A stretch of DNA of 64,000 bases, from the NCBI GenBank assembly GCA_037892935.1, contig JAYXKI010000013.1, forward strand, positions 372,001 to 436,000, read 5' to 3'. A program made the translations under genes and the position numbers. The notes under the pieces were generated by a model, which did not search any database, had not been told where the DNA came from, and worked only from the letters and a program-made list of their open reading frames with translations. Shown one piece after another: positions 47,597-58,445 of this stretch (position 1 is its first letter; every line of letters starts with the position of its first letter). This DNA comes from Phlebopus portentosus (taxonomy: Eukaryota; Basidiomycota; Agaricomycetes; Boletales; Boletinellaceae).

Positions 47597-48805
47597 ATGG
47601 TATTCATTAGCCCTCGGATTAAAGAACTCCGAGCTCAACGCTCGACGCCTGCACAGACGGCGTACAAGCTCAATCCATTCGCAGCAGAGAACCGGGCCGC
47701 CGATGAATCGAAGCTCGCTCCAACGTGCGACAACAGCGAAATCAATGGCGAGCCCGCTCTAACCACGGAACAAATTAAACTAGCAACCGTCCAGGTGACG
47801 CAAATTGAACTGGCGCATCCGCGCCCGTTCAGACACATGGCCTTACGGGAAGCGATATCCCGTTTTGAAGAGGTAAGTGTCCACCATTTATAAACTTCAT
47901 TCCAGCCACCATATTTATCATGACCTCATCAGACGGCCCAATCGTACGATTTCGTACGAGAAAATTGGAATGAGACCTATCCCGAAATGTCGGAAGTCTC
48001 TTCGGACGAGTCTGACATTCGTCCTTTGGCAAGTGTTGACACCAAGCCACGACACATTGAACGTGACCCCTTGACCAAGGCAAGTTCTCACAGCTGTAAG
48101 CCACCATGCTCAGACGGTCCTAATGCCCTGGGCAACTAGGATGTACCCCAGCTAGCGGAGCTTGATAGACTGTTCCCTGCGCTGCGAGACCAATGCAGGG
48201 CTCGCGCAATCGGAGTCGAGACCCTTCATTCACCCACGTCATCCACGTCGCGTCCGATACCCTATGCTCGTCCACCATCGCCTAATCCCAGTGCGGTTGT
48301 TACAGCACCTCAGTCGGTCGCCGACGACCCTCAGCAGAGGGATGACATAACGCAGGGTGATGATTCTTATGAAGATCATCTCTCTGGCTTCGACGAAAGC
48401 AACTCGAGTTTGAGCTATTTCGGTGACGACGGCGGTAGTTCACTACTTGAAGAGTGGATCGATAACCTCTCGTGGTCGACCGAAGGTAGCATATCGGAGC
48501 ATCGTATTGAAGGGTCATCACCCGCTTGCGTAGATGACGAGGAATCGTACTTCGGCGACGAAGAGTCGAACTCGTCTGAGTCGGAGTCCCGGAGCGACAG
48601 CCCATTTATTCCACCACGTCCGTCACCGGACCTGCCCATCTCCAGTACACCCGCGACCAGGTTGGTTCCAGGGCCGTCAACAAGCTCGCTTGAATTCGAT
48701 CTCCGTAGCCCTCGTCCGGACGAAAACATCAGCAACATGGCGATGATGTGGGATCACTGCATGCATATCGCCGACGAGGCGGTCGACGGACATTTCGCCA
48801 TCTGA
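47597..48805 (+). CDS. Single-copy relative of the array family (362 aa)
   Basis: The exons are 47597-47872, 47933-48079 and 48140-48805 (92, 49 and 221 residues plus stop), all in phase 0. The first intron is GTAAGT...CAG. The second is GCAAGT...TAG, a GC-AG intron. No GT donor keeps the frame there, because shifting into the nearby GTAAGC creates a stop. Family matches: NPFAAEN, HPRPFRHMALREAISRFEE directly before intron 1, LAELDRLFPALRDQCRARAIG against AELDRLFPAERRQAKANAIG of the array, SYFGDEESNSSESES against SYFADEESNSSES, and a C-terminal block TRLVPGPS. Acidic and Ser-rich otherwise. It is probably closest to the ancestral single-copy form. The function is unknown. Confidence 0.8.
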
Positions 48806-50228
48806 TCGCGTCGAAGCTGCATTACGAGTTGTTGGGGAATACCAGCCAATTCCTTTTTATAACGCAACGCGACTGCCGACTAGAAATGGCTGGATTTTCT
48901 GTAAACCGAAGATTATTTGTTTTCGATCGTACTGCTATTTGTTCGGTGCCTGGAGTCCCGTCCTCCTGTACATTAGCATCCGCAGCCCAATGTCATCGAT
49001 CCAGCTCGCGCAAGAAGGACATGCTAGCCAGGCTTTGCGACGAGTTAGAAAGCCAAGACAATCGCGACGGACCAGCATTATGGCCTCAGAAGGCGCTCCG
49101 TAAACCAAGTGTAGCGCATCTTTGTCTCCAGCTACAATTCCCGACTCGTCATGATCTTCCTGTCGACGCTGTCCAGCTGGTTGCTTTCTCTCGGAGGTGT
49201 TGTTGACCAATGCCGAGATGGACTTTGAAAGCACCTTGTTGTGCTCGATAGTGGTCATCGGTTCGTTAAATGCCTTGTCGAATTCTTAACTTGGTACTTC
49301 TAGATAAGTTGTATTAGTAGAAATATGCTTTCCTGCCTGCTTGTTGCTTCCCTTCTTGATCGTTCCCGTATATTTATTCCATCGGCCAATATAGCTCCCA
49401 ATCCCTGTCGCCAGCACTGGTTGCTGAGTCGGCAGTGAGGATCATAAAAATTGAACCCCTACTCCGGCGAAAAGAAAGTAATGATATGAGAAGAAATGCC
49501 AATCAAATCCATCATCTCCGCGACTTTTGAGCCAGTAATACAGCACAAATACCCTTATAACAATCATTTCGTCTGGCTTTCCGAGGAAAATTTTGAACAA
49601 ATTGTTCCTGTCTAGGCAATTTGTACGTTGCCTTCAGTAAGTAAACGAACATTCTACATTCATCAAAGTTCGTCAGTTGATGGTTTGGTCTGAAGACTTC
49701 GTCAATATTCTTTGTTCTGCCATCTGTGACGATATGGATTTCTGATATGTTGTCTCCTTTGGGAGACAAATGAGAGAACTGATGGACCGTCTCACAGAAT
49801 TAATAAGAAGGGAGAAATGCAAAAAGAAAAAAATCGAGTATAGTACCCGTTTACCGAATGTCATGGGCATTGTCATGTCCTATCCGGTATACACACTTTT
49901 GGTCTGCTGGCATCATCGAATAGACTGATAACTGGCTCTTCCAATTTATGAGACAAGTCGGAGAATGAGGCCTCTGACCTCTGGCTAAGGACTGCCTTGT
50001 GATAGCGACTCACTGGGCAACGTATATGAATCCGCCAAATCGCTGCGGCCTCGAGTCGCGAAGCGATACAGATCGATGGCGGAAGTCGAGAAGTGAGAAA
50101 GATTCTTGGAAGGCTCAGTCCAATTTCGATGGGAAATCAGATTCGAGTCATGTGACCAATCGTGACGTGCTCTCATCTTTTTGGGACGCCCTTCCGTCCC
50201 GCCTTCACCGTTCGGCCAACCGGAAAAA
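48806..50228. other. Intergenic region between the 47.6 kb gene and TIM50
   Basis: No gene is supported. Open frames at 48748-49206 and 48935-49258 overlap in opposite directions and lack motifs. Confidence 0.4.
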
Positions 50229-52044
50229 ATGCAGAGAGTATTTCTCGCGCGTGCATTTCCAGCCTTGCGACATGCGACGGTGCGCAATAGTCGGTGCTTG
50301 GCGACAAAGCCGCCATCGCCGCCTCCGCCGCCTCCACCATCATCTCAGCAAGGTCCAGGAGGCAATGGACCCGGCAACGCAGAGAGACCACCCAATGAAC
50401 CATCAGGTCTTGAAGGGGCGCCCTCAGAACCTGTACCACCCTCGCCCACGTCACTAAGCTTGGATTTTGCGCCATCAGAGGAAACCGAGAGGGAACGGAT
50501 GCAGCGTACGGGAGCACGTTCATCAAAGGACTCGTTATCCAGCATTGAGCGGAGAAGACGTTTTCTTAGCCGGGCGACCTTGGTAGCTTTCGGTTTTGGA
50601 GCGATTGCATATACGGTTTATTTAGGGAGAGATTGGGAACCAGAAGAGTTGAAGGCGAAGAAGCTTGTAAGTCATTGATGTATGATGCCTCGTACTATGG
50701 ATGTCTGACATTGTTCATAGAGAATAGAAGATGCCCCTTCTACCCGTCTTGGGCGAACAAAGGAGCGGTTCACTAGCCTATTTGACGTATGTTCTTTGCA
50801 GACTCTCATCAATGAGCCCGACTCTAATGTCATATTCCAAAGTTCTTTAGCAAGCCAAGCTGGGAAGAGCTCCTTCCGCCCCCTGTACCACAATATCAGA
50901 AACCATATACTCTATTACTCTCTATAGATGACCTATTAGTAACATCTACATGGGACGTGCGTACCCCCACTTTCACCTGGATGTATCTGTGAAGCTGAAG
51001 CTGATCATCTAGCGGAAAAATGGCTGGCGAACGGCCAAACGACCGGGCGTAGATTATTTCATAGCATACCTCTCACAATTCTACGAAGTCGTCATTTTCA
51101 CTTCCCAGAATCATTACGTGAGTCCTTTCTTTTCATAACCTTACCGCCATGGCCTGACTGATATCACGTCTTGCACAGACTGCAATACCTGTAATTGAGA
51201 AACTCGACCCATACGGTTTCTTTATCACCTATAAATTATTCCGGGAATCCACGCGCTCCATCAACGGCAACATCGTCAAAGACCTGAGCTACCTTAATCG
51301 CGATCTATCTAAAGTCGTTATCATGGACACCGAGCCGGAGCATGTCTCCTTGCAACCTGAAAACGCCATCATCTTGCCGAAATGGAAGGGAGACCCTACT
51401 GACAAGGAGCTCATTGCTATGATCCCTTTCCTTGAATGTACGTATGGCACGTTTTCTTCGCAGGAATACCTCTCTTATACGACGTTCGTATCCAGCGATT
51501 GGGATCTATAAGCCGCCGGATGTACGACCTATCTTAAAAGCATACCAAGGGAAAAACATACCTATCGAGTATGCGAGGAAAGAAGCAGAGGCGAAGCGAC
51601 AGTTTATCGAAGACTGGAAGAAGAGTGGAAAGGCCACGATTTCGACCGGTAGCTTCACTCTCAGCAATCTATTCGGCGGATCTTCTGTGCGTCTCAGCCT
51701 CAGCTAATGCTGCTTCGACAAACTGACCAGGCCCTGGTGGTCTTGTCTTGAACTCTTTTTAGCAACCTCAATACTCACCCGAACCACTGACTTACCTCGA
51801 ACAAAAACGCAAGGAGGCGCAACAGCATTACATCGAGGAGCAAAAGTATATCGCAGCCAACCGAGAGCAGTTTGACAAACTCCTCGAGGAGGACCGCAAA
51901 GCAGCTGCAGAGGCGATGTCTGGTAATCTCTGGACCGTATTGGGAGGCATTGGAGGTACTCCGCCGCCTCCACCTCAGCAGGGCCAACAACAGGAAGGTG
52001 CCGGGAAGGACGCTGAGTCTGCGGCATCCAAGACTACAAGTTAA
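50229..52044 (+). CDS. TIM50: TIM50, receptor subunit of the mitochondrial TIM23 translocase (484 aa)
   Basis: TIM50 receives presequence proteins in the intermembrane space and passes them to the TIM23 channel. The seven exons are 50229-50666, 50721-50786, 50843-50956, 51013-51117, 51179-51437, 51496-51686 and 51763-52044. Lengths and phases add to 485 codons. The N-terminus ([22 protein letters not shown]) is basic and free of acids, like a mitochondrial presequence. It is followed by a Pro-rich linker, a membrane helix at about 115-133 and the FCP1/NIF-like domain: [12 protein letters not shown] (about 195-206), [41 protein letters not shown] and KPPDVRPIL. The phosphatase DxDx signature is changed, as is normal for TIM50. 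The C-terminus is a charged helix with a Gln/Pro tail. Length fits the family. Confidence 0.97.
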
Positions 52045-52494
52045 CCGAATTGCATACACGCATACTTAGTTTCCTCCCATTGTTTTCCTATGGTTAGACG
52101 CATTTAATCCCATCCGCTGGACATTGAGGCACTTCCCCACTTTCAATTTATCAGCGAGTCTAATTTGGTTCTGATCCGAAGACCCGAGAAAATGAAGTTG
52201 CGTTAAAACCGTAAAGAACAAATAAATTACAGCAAATTTTCGTCTTTCATCGTCCGTCCGTTGCATTATAAAAAGAGCATGAAAAGAATGAGCGGCGTCA
52301 AGCAAAATACAAAAGCGGACGAATAGGTGATACAGTAGTAAGGCACGAAAATGCGAGATAACATCAAAAAAGAGGCAGGAGAAGGTCGAAGGGGTTTAAC
52401 CTGCAAGATATGTATGTTGTTGTAATGAAAGAATATCAATATGCACCATATATCATACTTTCTCATAGGCATGCATATAGCATAGTGAGAGAAA
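52045..52494. other. Convergent 3' regions of TIM50 and EPL1
   Basis: AT-rich sequence without gene signals, consistent with two facing 3' untranslated regions. Confidence 0.5.
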
Positions 52495-55400
52495 TCAAAA
52501 TCCTTGGTTTTGCGAAGGTAAGCCACCGACGAAATTCGGGACTTGATGCTGAAGCAGAGGAGACGGTGAAGGTGGGACAGGCGTCTGCATATTTCGTACT
52601 GGAGATACGCGCGCCTGGGATTGAGCAGGGCTGCCCAAATGAGGTGATAGTGACAACGCGTGACTGAGACCATTGGGCGGAGAATGTGCTGTTCGTTGAG
52701 GGGATAGATGGCTGTTGCCATGCCCGTTGACGGCCGACAGGGTGTGTGACTGTAATAAGCCAAGCCCAGCGAGTTGCTGCATGTTTTGCAAAGTTTGCAT
52801 CGCCGCATTCGTATCGTTCCCATTCATCATACCTCCTTGCGCGGACTGCGAACGATGTGCAGGGTTTGCCCACTGCATCTGGCGCTGTGCTGGTAATTTG
52901 AGGTTCACGTTGACCGGAGCCATGAGATTCGCATTGTTTACAGCACTTGCAAGAGTCGCCGCTGCACTCATGTTGTCTGCCCCCGTACCACCCATCATCG
53001 GCTGCCCAAAAGGTGGCTGCCCATTACGCTGCATGTTCACTGCGTAGTTTGCGTAGATCTTTTGCATACTTTGCTGTTTCTGGTGTAGAAGGGCCTGCTG
53101 CTGTGCTGGAGTCAAGTTGGACAGGTTCGCAGGTAGCCCCGGTAGCAAGCCATTGGACCCATTGATGCCGTTCATGAGACCATTTGCGTTGCCATTGCTC
53201 ATAGTGCTGACAGAAGCGACAGGTAGTTGGGGTATACCATTGACAGGACTGGACTGGGACGGAAGCCCGTTTACTTGAGCGACACTTATCTGAGTTGCGG
53301 GAGAGGATGTGGAAGGATTGACATTCGTCTGGGCGCTGCTCACAGAGGCACTACTAGGAGATCGCTGAGGGCCGTTGGAAGAAGAGCGGGTATGCTGCGC
53401 TGCGGTAGGGGCCGAGATTTTGATGGGCGATTGTAGAGGGTTGGGAATCGAGCTAACTGCCTGGGCCACAGGGACAGCTTGAGGAGGAGCAGGTTGGGGC
53501 GGCGCCTGAGTTTGATTGCCAGATGGAGCATTTGGTCTTGCTTGCTGATACGAAGCCCCGTCCCTCTGAGGTACGGGAGTACTGTAGAGTTGCTGCTTCG
53601 GGGGGTTAAAGAAAGCATGTGCGCCGGTTTGTGGATCAAATAAGTATAGGCGATGGTCGGTCACCAACGGCTCGCTGTTACTCAACAGCATTGCTTGAAT
53701 GCGCAAGTGCCTAAATAAGACAAAGACATCAAATCACGCAATAGTTCAAATATGTCATTCCTTACTTTGGATTATAATCATCGAACAATACTCTGTCCTC
53801 TTCATCTGTTCCTGTCGATTCGCTTGACGTGTCAAAGCGCCATCGCCCGATGAGCCGGGACAATCGATCCTCTTCCAGTAACCTTTCCCTCAGTTCTGGC
53901 GCCTCAAAGCTTCTAGGACCTTTACGAGCCTCATCAGCATGTCTGATTGCGTCTAGGGTTCGCCTCGACATCGCAAACGCTTCCTCCTCGCTTTGCAGAC
54001 GAGGTCGTCGACGATCAATGAGTATCCGACCGCCGCGCCCACGACGCAAGCGAAGGCATAGCGATTGACGAGGCGCAGCTGCATCTGGAGAACTATTGCT
54101 ACCTTCTGACACTGGCCTGAAGTGTCTATCGGGTAAAGAGATAGGAGGTTGTTGATACGAGGACTACACAAAGTAGTCAGTATCACCATACATAGAACAG
54201 CTCTGTCAACTCACGTCAATCTGGTCGTCCCAACCATGATCTGCTTCCTTCATTCGCTTCGCAATAATTTCCATTGTCGACTGTATAAAGGCATGCCTAT
54301 CCTTAGGCCGCATCTGAGGCTCAGGAGGAGCAGGTGAGGCAGAAGGATCGACAGGACGACTTCTTATACGAATGGTACTGTAATATCCCCATCAGACTCA
54401 GGACAACCGGAGGACAAAAATAAATAAATAAATAAAAAACGCACGGAGCAGACTCTGTCTTCGGCTTCTTGGGAGGCCGCTCTTTCTCGACGAGAACATC
54501 CTCGTCGTCTTTCCCAGCCAATGCCGGATGCTTTCTTTTTAGCTCGAGGAAAGCTAAGCGTTTCTCCCAGACTTCTTTAGCCTCAAGGTGGGCCTCCTTC
54601 TTGTGTACTTCACGAGCTAATACAGTTCGTGCTAGCTCAGCTGCATGACCAAGCTCGCCCTTAAGACGCAGTAGTTTCTCGGCGGACGACACCTGCGCTG
54701 CACGCGTCTTACGGATAGCTTTGGTATCACGGCGTCGAAAGCATATATATGATTCGTTCTTCGTATCGGATTCATCGAACTGCAAGGCCTCATAAGTGAG
54801 AGTAAAAAGGGAGTATACAATGGACATACATTCAAACCAGGAACGATTCGGCAGCCCTCACGCTCTATTTTGCGCTCCCGCCAGTACGGATAAACTGTCC
54901 TAGCCATGCGTAGCAGAGCCGACGGAGATGGTAGAATAGGTGGGTGCATATATCGAGCAAAAAGATATTTAGGAATCTCGTTCGCAAAGGTATCATGATA
55001 ATCAGAGAATGGAGGAATGCAACTTCCTTGCTGTTGCTGAAAACTCTAGAAATAACGTGAGTGACTTGCTTTTCATAAGCAATTTGAAAACGCACAACGT
55101 GAAGAAATGGTGTGTTGTCATGGGTGATCTTCTCAAATAGACCCATCAGCAATTCAAACTCATCCTCGTTCATCACGACAGGGATGCTCATTTCAGCCTC
55201 CTTACCCTTAGCCTTTGTACTTCGAGCCGATCGCGTCGTCGTACCGGCCGAAGAGGCTGAGGTTTGGGAACTTGTGCCCTCACCACGAGCTTCTTGATTA
55301 TTCTTCTCTAACCATTCGGCATCCCGTTCGTCCATAAAATACGTGAACCCATCATTGAGCCCGTACAGCAACGACTCGTCGACAGTATCGGAGAATTTAA

Positions 55401-55931
55401 TGTATGATTGGTATTCCACCCATCTTCCAGGCGGATACAGCTGATCAACATTTTCGACAATACCGGCCGCATCGGGAACAGGGATAAACACTGTTGACGA
55501 CTTCGAGGTCTCCTTATGTTCCCCTTTGGTTGCCGCCGCCGCCTTCTGCGCAAGCGTGGCACGATGCGAGGCCGCCGATAGTACTGCTTGCAGATGGTGT
55601 TCCTAGAAGGGATAATATTAGTAAGCCACCAATCCGTGGAATGGCGTGGGAAGGTAAGTGGCCAATGAAAACGAGCCACGTCGTGCATCCAACAAGGCCG
55701 CGCAAGCATCGTCTGCGACAAAGAAAAAGCCACAAAAAATGAACAACCCACATTGGCATCCTCAGCGTCGACTCCAGCAGTCGAGACGACTCTCGCGCGC
55801 TCTTCATCCTCATCGAGGACAATCGGATCGGCGTCGATGTTGCCCTTAATGACCTTGAGTCGGGTCTTGTTTGTGACACGATTTCGGTTTCGGAGCGAAG
55901 GATTGCCAGCGGTCTGAACTCGGGGAGCCAT
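52495..55931 (-). CDS. EPL1: EPL1, enhancer of polycomb-like subunit of the NuA4 histone acetyltransferase (1004 aa)
   Basis: EPL1 anchors the catalytic piccolo module of NuA4 to nucleosomes in the nucleus. The exons are 55752-55931, 55096-55602, 54830-55045, 54445-54779, 54215-54377, 53766-54163 and 52495-53710. Frame is kept throughout (1005 codons). The N-terminal EPcA region shows EHHLQAVL, PDAAGIVENVDQLYPPGRW, YLFARYMHPP, YWRERKIEREG and the signature CFRRRDTKAIRKTR (about 314-327). A basic region with RGRGGRILIDRRRP follows. The last exon is a long low-complexity tail rich in Gln, Asn, Ser and Pro. Intron 1 is the longest (149 bases). The acceptor of intron 3 could be nine bases earlier without loss of frame. 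Confidence 0.96.
54416..54439. repeat. (AAAT)n simple repeat in an EPL1 intron
   Basis: Four AAAT units with flanking A runs lie just inside the intron after exon 4. Confidence 0.85.
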
Positions 55932-58445
55932 ATCATGGGGAGTACGCAAGTTGTGTCGAAAACGGTGATGAGGAGGATGGCTGAAAAATTGGCAAAAATG
56001 TTGAGAAAATTCTCGCCACCGCGATCGAGTTTGACGATGGCGCGGGTTTGCGGCTTGAAGTTGGGCGTTTTCCGGATAAGGCCGTCGGGCCGGGAAGAAA
56101 ACCAGTAGAAATTACATAAATGGCATAAAACACGTGCCTCACGGCCACAAACAGCCACTCATATCCGTCACGACGCTCACGTATATAATCAGAAAATAAT
56201 ATAAATTCCGTACGTCTGACAAGAAATTTAGTTCCGAAGGCAAGGACACGTGGAATACGAGTAGGACTGACCTGAAGTAGATACAAGGCGAAACGCCGTC
56301 TTCTATATACTCGTACCTGAGAAGTCGCTGTTAGTATACGAACCCATCGATAAAAATAAAGAGTCTCACAAAGGAATGAAACCGTCGCACCGTGACCTTC
56401 TTTCTTAGAAGACGTTGCACCCGTTCCCATATACAATCTTTACTCCTCAATGATCATCGTACATTCGTTGCCTGCACACATTCCATCCATTCTATCGTTA
56501 TGCAGAAGTGCGACTGGGAACGTCGACTTCAAGAGCAAGGCCCGCAGCTTCGACAACAACAACTTAAGGACAAACGTTCAAGCCAACCGCATAGGTGCAA
56601 AGCAGTGCACAGCGAGAGCACCGAACCCGTATCTGTGATGTAAACAATGTCCCTGCAACACATAGTCAGTAAATTGAAAGCGATGCATAGGTCAGGGTAC
56701 TCACATCGTAATGTTTACCATCTTAACTGCAGGCAACTGTTCAGACTGCATGACCATAGACTGAATGTGTCGAGGCCATAGTACCTCATTATCAGTGCCG
56801 TGAGGTTGCTAGAAACCGAAGTTTTCTGTTCGAGCTAATCCTTCCACCCATCTAAGATTAGTTATGATTGTCGCCAACGGAAAGTTTCTTAAGCAATCCT
56901 CCTGCAGTGTGCTTCGCCGCAAAGGGTACCAGAAGGTGGGGCTCGTTATGAAGGCCTCCTGACAGAACAGTCTGTCGGCTATCCCAGCTTCCTTACAGAT
57001 GAAGCTTGCAGGGCATGAGGCAGCGACACACAACTGATCTAGGTCAGGCTCCTCTAGCTAGCGCCCAATATGCGTCCAGCAAAGTTACAAAGACACGATG
57101 AAGATGGCGTTGTCGTTGTTCACCAAAGGACACCGCACAGAAAGGATGAGCTTCCCGGGTGCCAGAAAAAATGTTTTGCTCGCACCATTCTGCAGAAGAC
57201 ACGGCCACACGGTGTCTGCCATGATAATACTGCAACCGAAGCAGAAGTCAAGGAACGACAGACGTGGTCTCTGTAGGAGAAACGCGAGTGCGTCGCCGCA
57301 CCAGTCAAGCTTTCGCCTCATCAGGAAACTAGTTGCACGTGATGTATTTTGTTGCGATCGATCCTATGAAAATGTTACCCAAAATGGAAAAAGAGCCAAT
57401 CGGATGAGAGCTCACCCGTTCCGATCAAAATTTCTAAGGGTTCGGAATGAGTTTTTGCCCGGTGTGTGATATTGATAAATACAGTAGTTGCAGAATTAGG
57501 TTCGTTTAGTGCGGAATCTGATCTCCGGCAATACAGAACTAGTATGACTCTGATCTACAAAATAATACTTTGAATGAAGTAGATATTGAATTTAGAGATA
57601 ATAACGGCTTACATGAGACAAGCGAAAGTGGCCGAACGGGCTGAAGATCCTATTACATAATCTAGGTGGAGAAAGGACTGAATTTGCTTCATCCCGATTG
57701 TACCCGTTTATGTCTGTTTCAGAATAATCAGCCAAATGAATGCACCTTGAAGGTGTCGGCTCCGAGTCCAATGGTGGACGGTCACCTAGATTTGTAATGT
57801 TAAATTTGTCGGACCGCGCCATCTGCTCTTCATAGAAAGGGGTCCGATTTTCGGAAGGCCGAGCGTCCCGACCGTGGCTTGCATTTACGTCTTATACATA
57901 ATGTACAGTACTACAGTGTACCTCGTAGCATGGTATAACGTGTAAGTTAGATTGGTGAAAAGAACAGACGCGAGTTGGGAGGGAGTCCATATGCTTGTGA
58001 TTTGTTTAGAATGGGTTGTGACTTCGCATGACAAAATGTGATGGCGAGAGATCCATCGTATTACTCGGTATTGTTTGTTTTTCGTGGACTATTGCGGAAC
58101 ACAGCCCAGGCTCATAGGAAGGACGAGAGGCCTGAAGATTTATACTTACGTAATTTATCGCGATAAAATGTGTCACTAGTGTGACATATTTTAATCGCAC
58201 GCAGTAAAGACTGAAAATGGACGCAGGCCGAAGGCCACGTCAATGAAATATGGAGACGGCGAGGCGAGGAATCGGAGGGCGAAGGCGATGCAAAGATAAC
58301 AGTCGCGATGAAAGGAGAAGGTGCGCGAACACCGGAACAGTCCCCGGCCGCTTCGTAATGAGACTTTCAGTGGTCGCGTAAGCTGACACTCCCCACGTTA
58401 TTTAACTCTTTTATCTACCGTTACTATCAACGCAAACGATGAGAA
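55932..58445. other. 2.5 kb intergenic region between EPL1 and the Zn2Cys6 gene
   Basis: This is divergent promoter space. Several small frames exist (for example 57098-57469, 123 codons), but each overlaps an antisense frame and shows no motif. Nothing was called. Confidence 0.4.

Noticed and set aside
57098..57469. 123-codon plus-strand frame between EPL1 and the Zn2Cys6 gene
   Set aside because: Opposing frames cover the same bases, and there are no splice partners or motifs.
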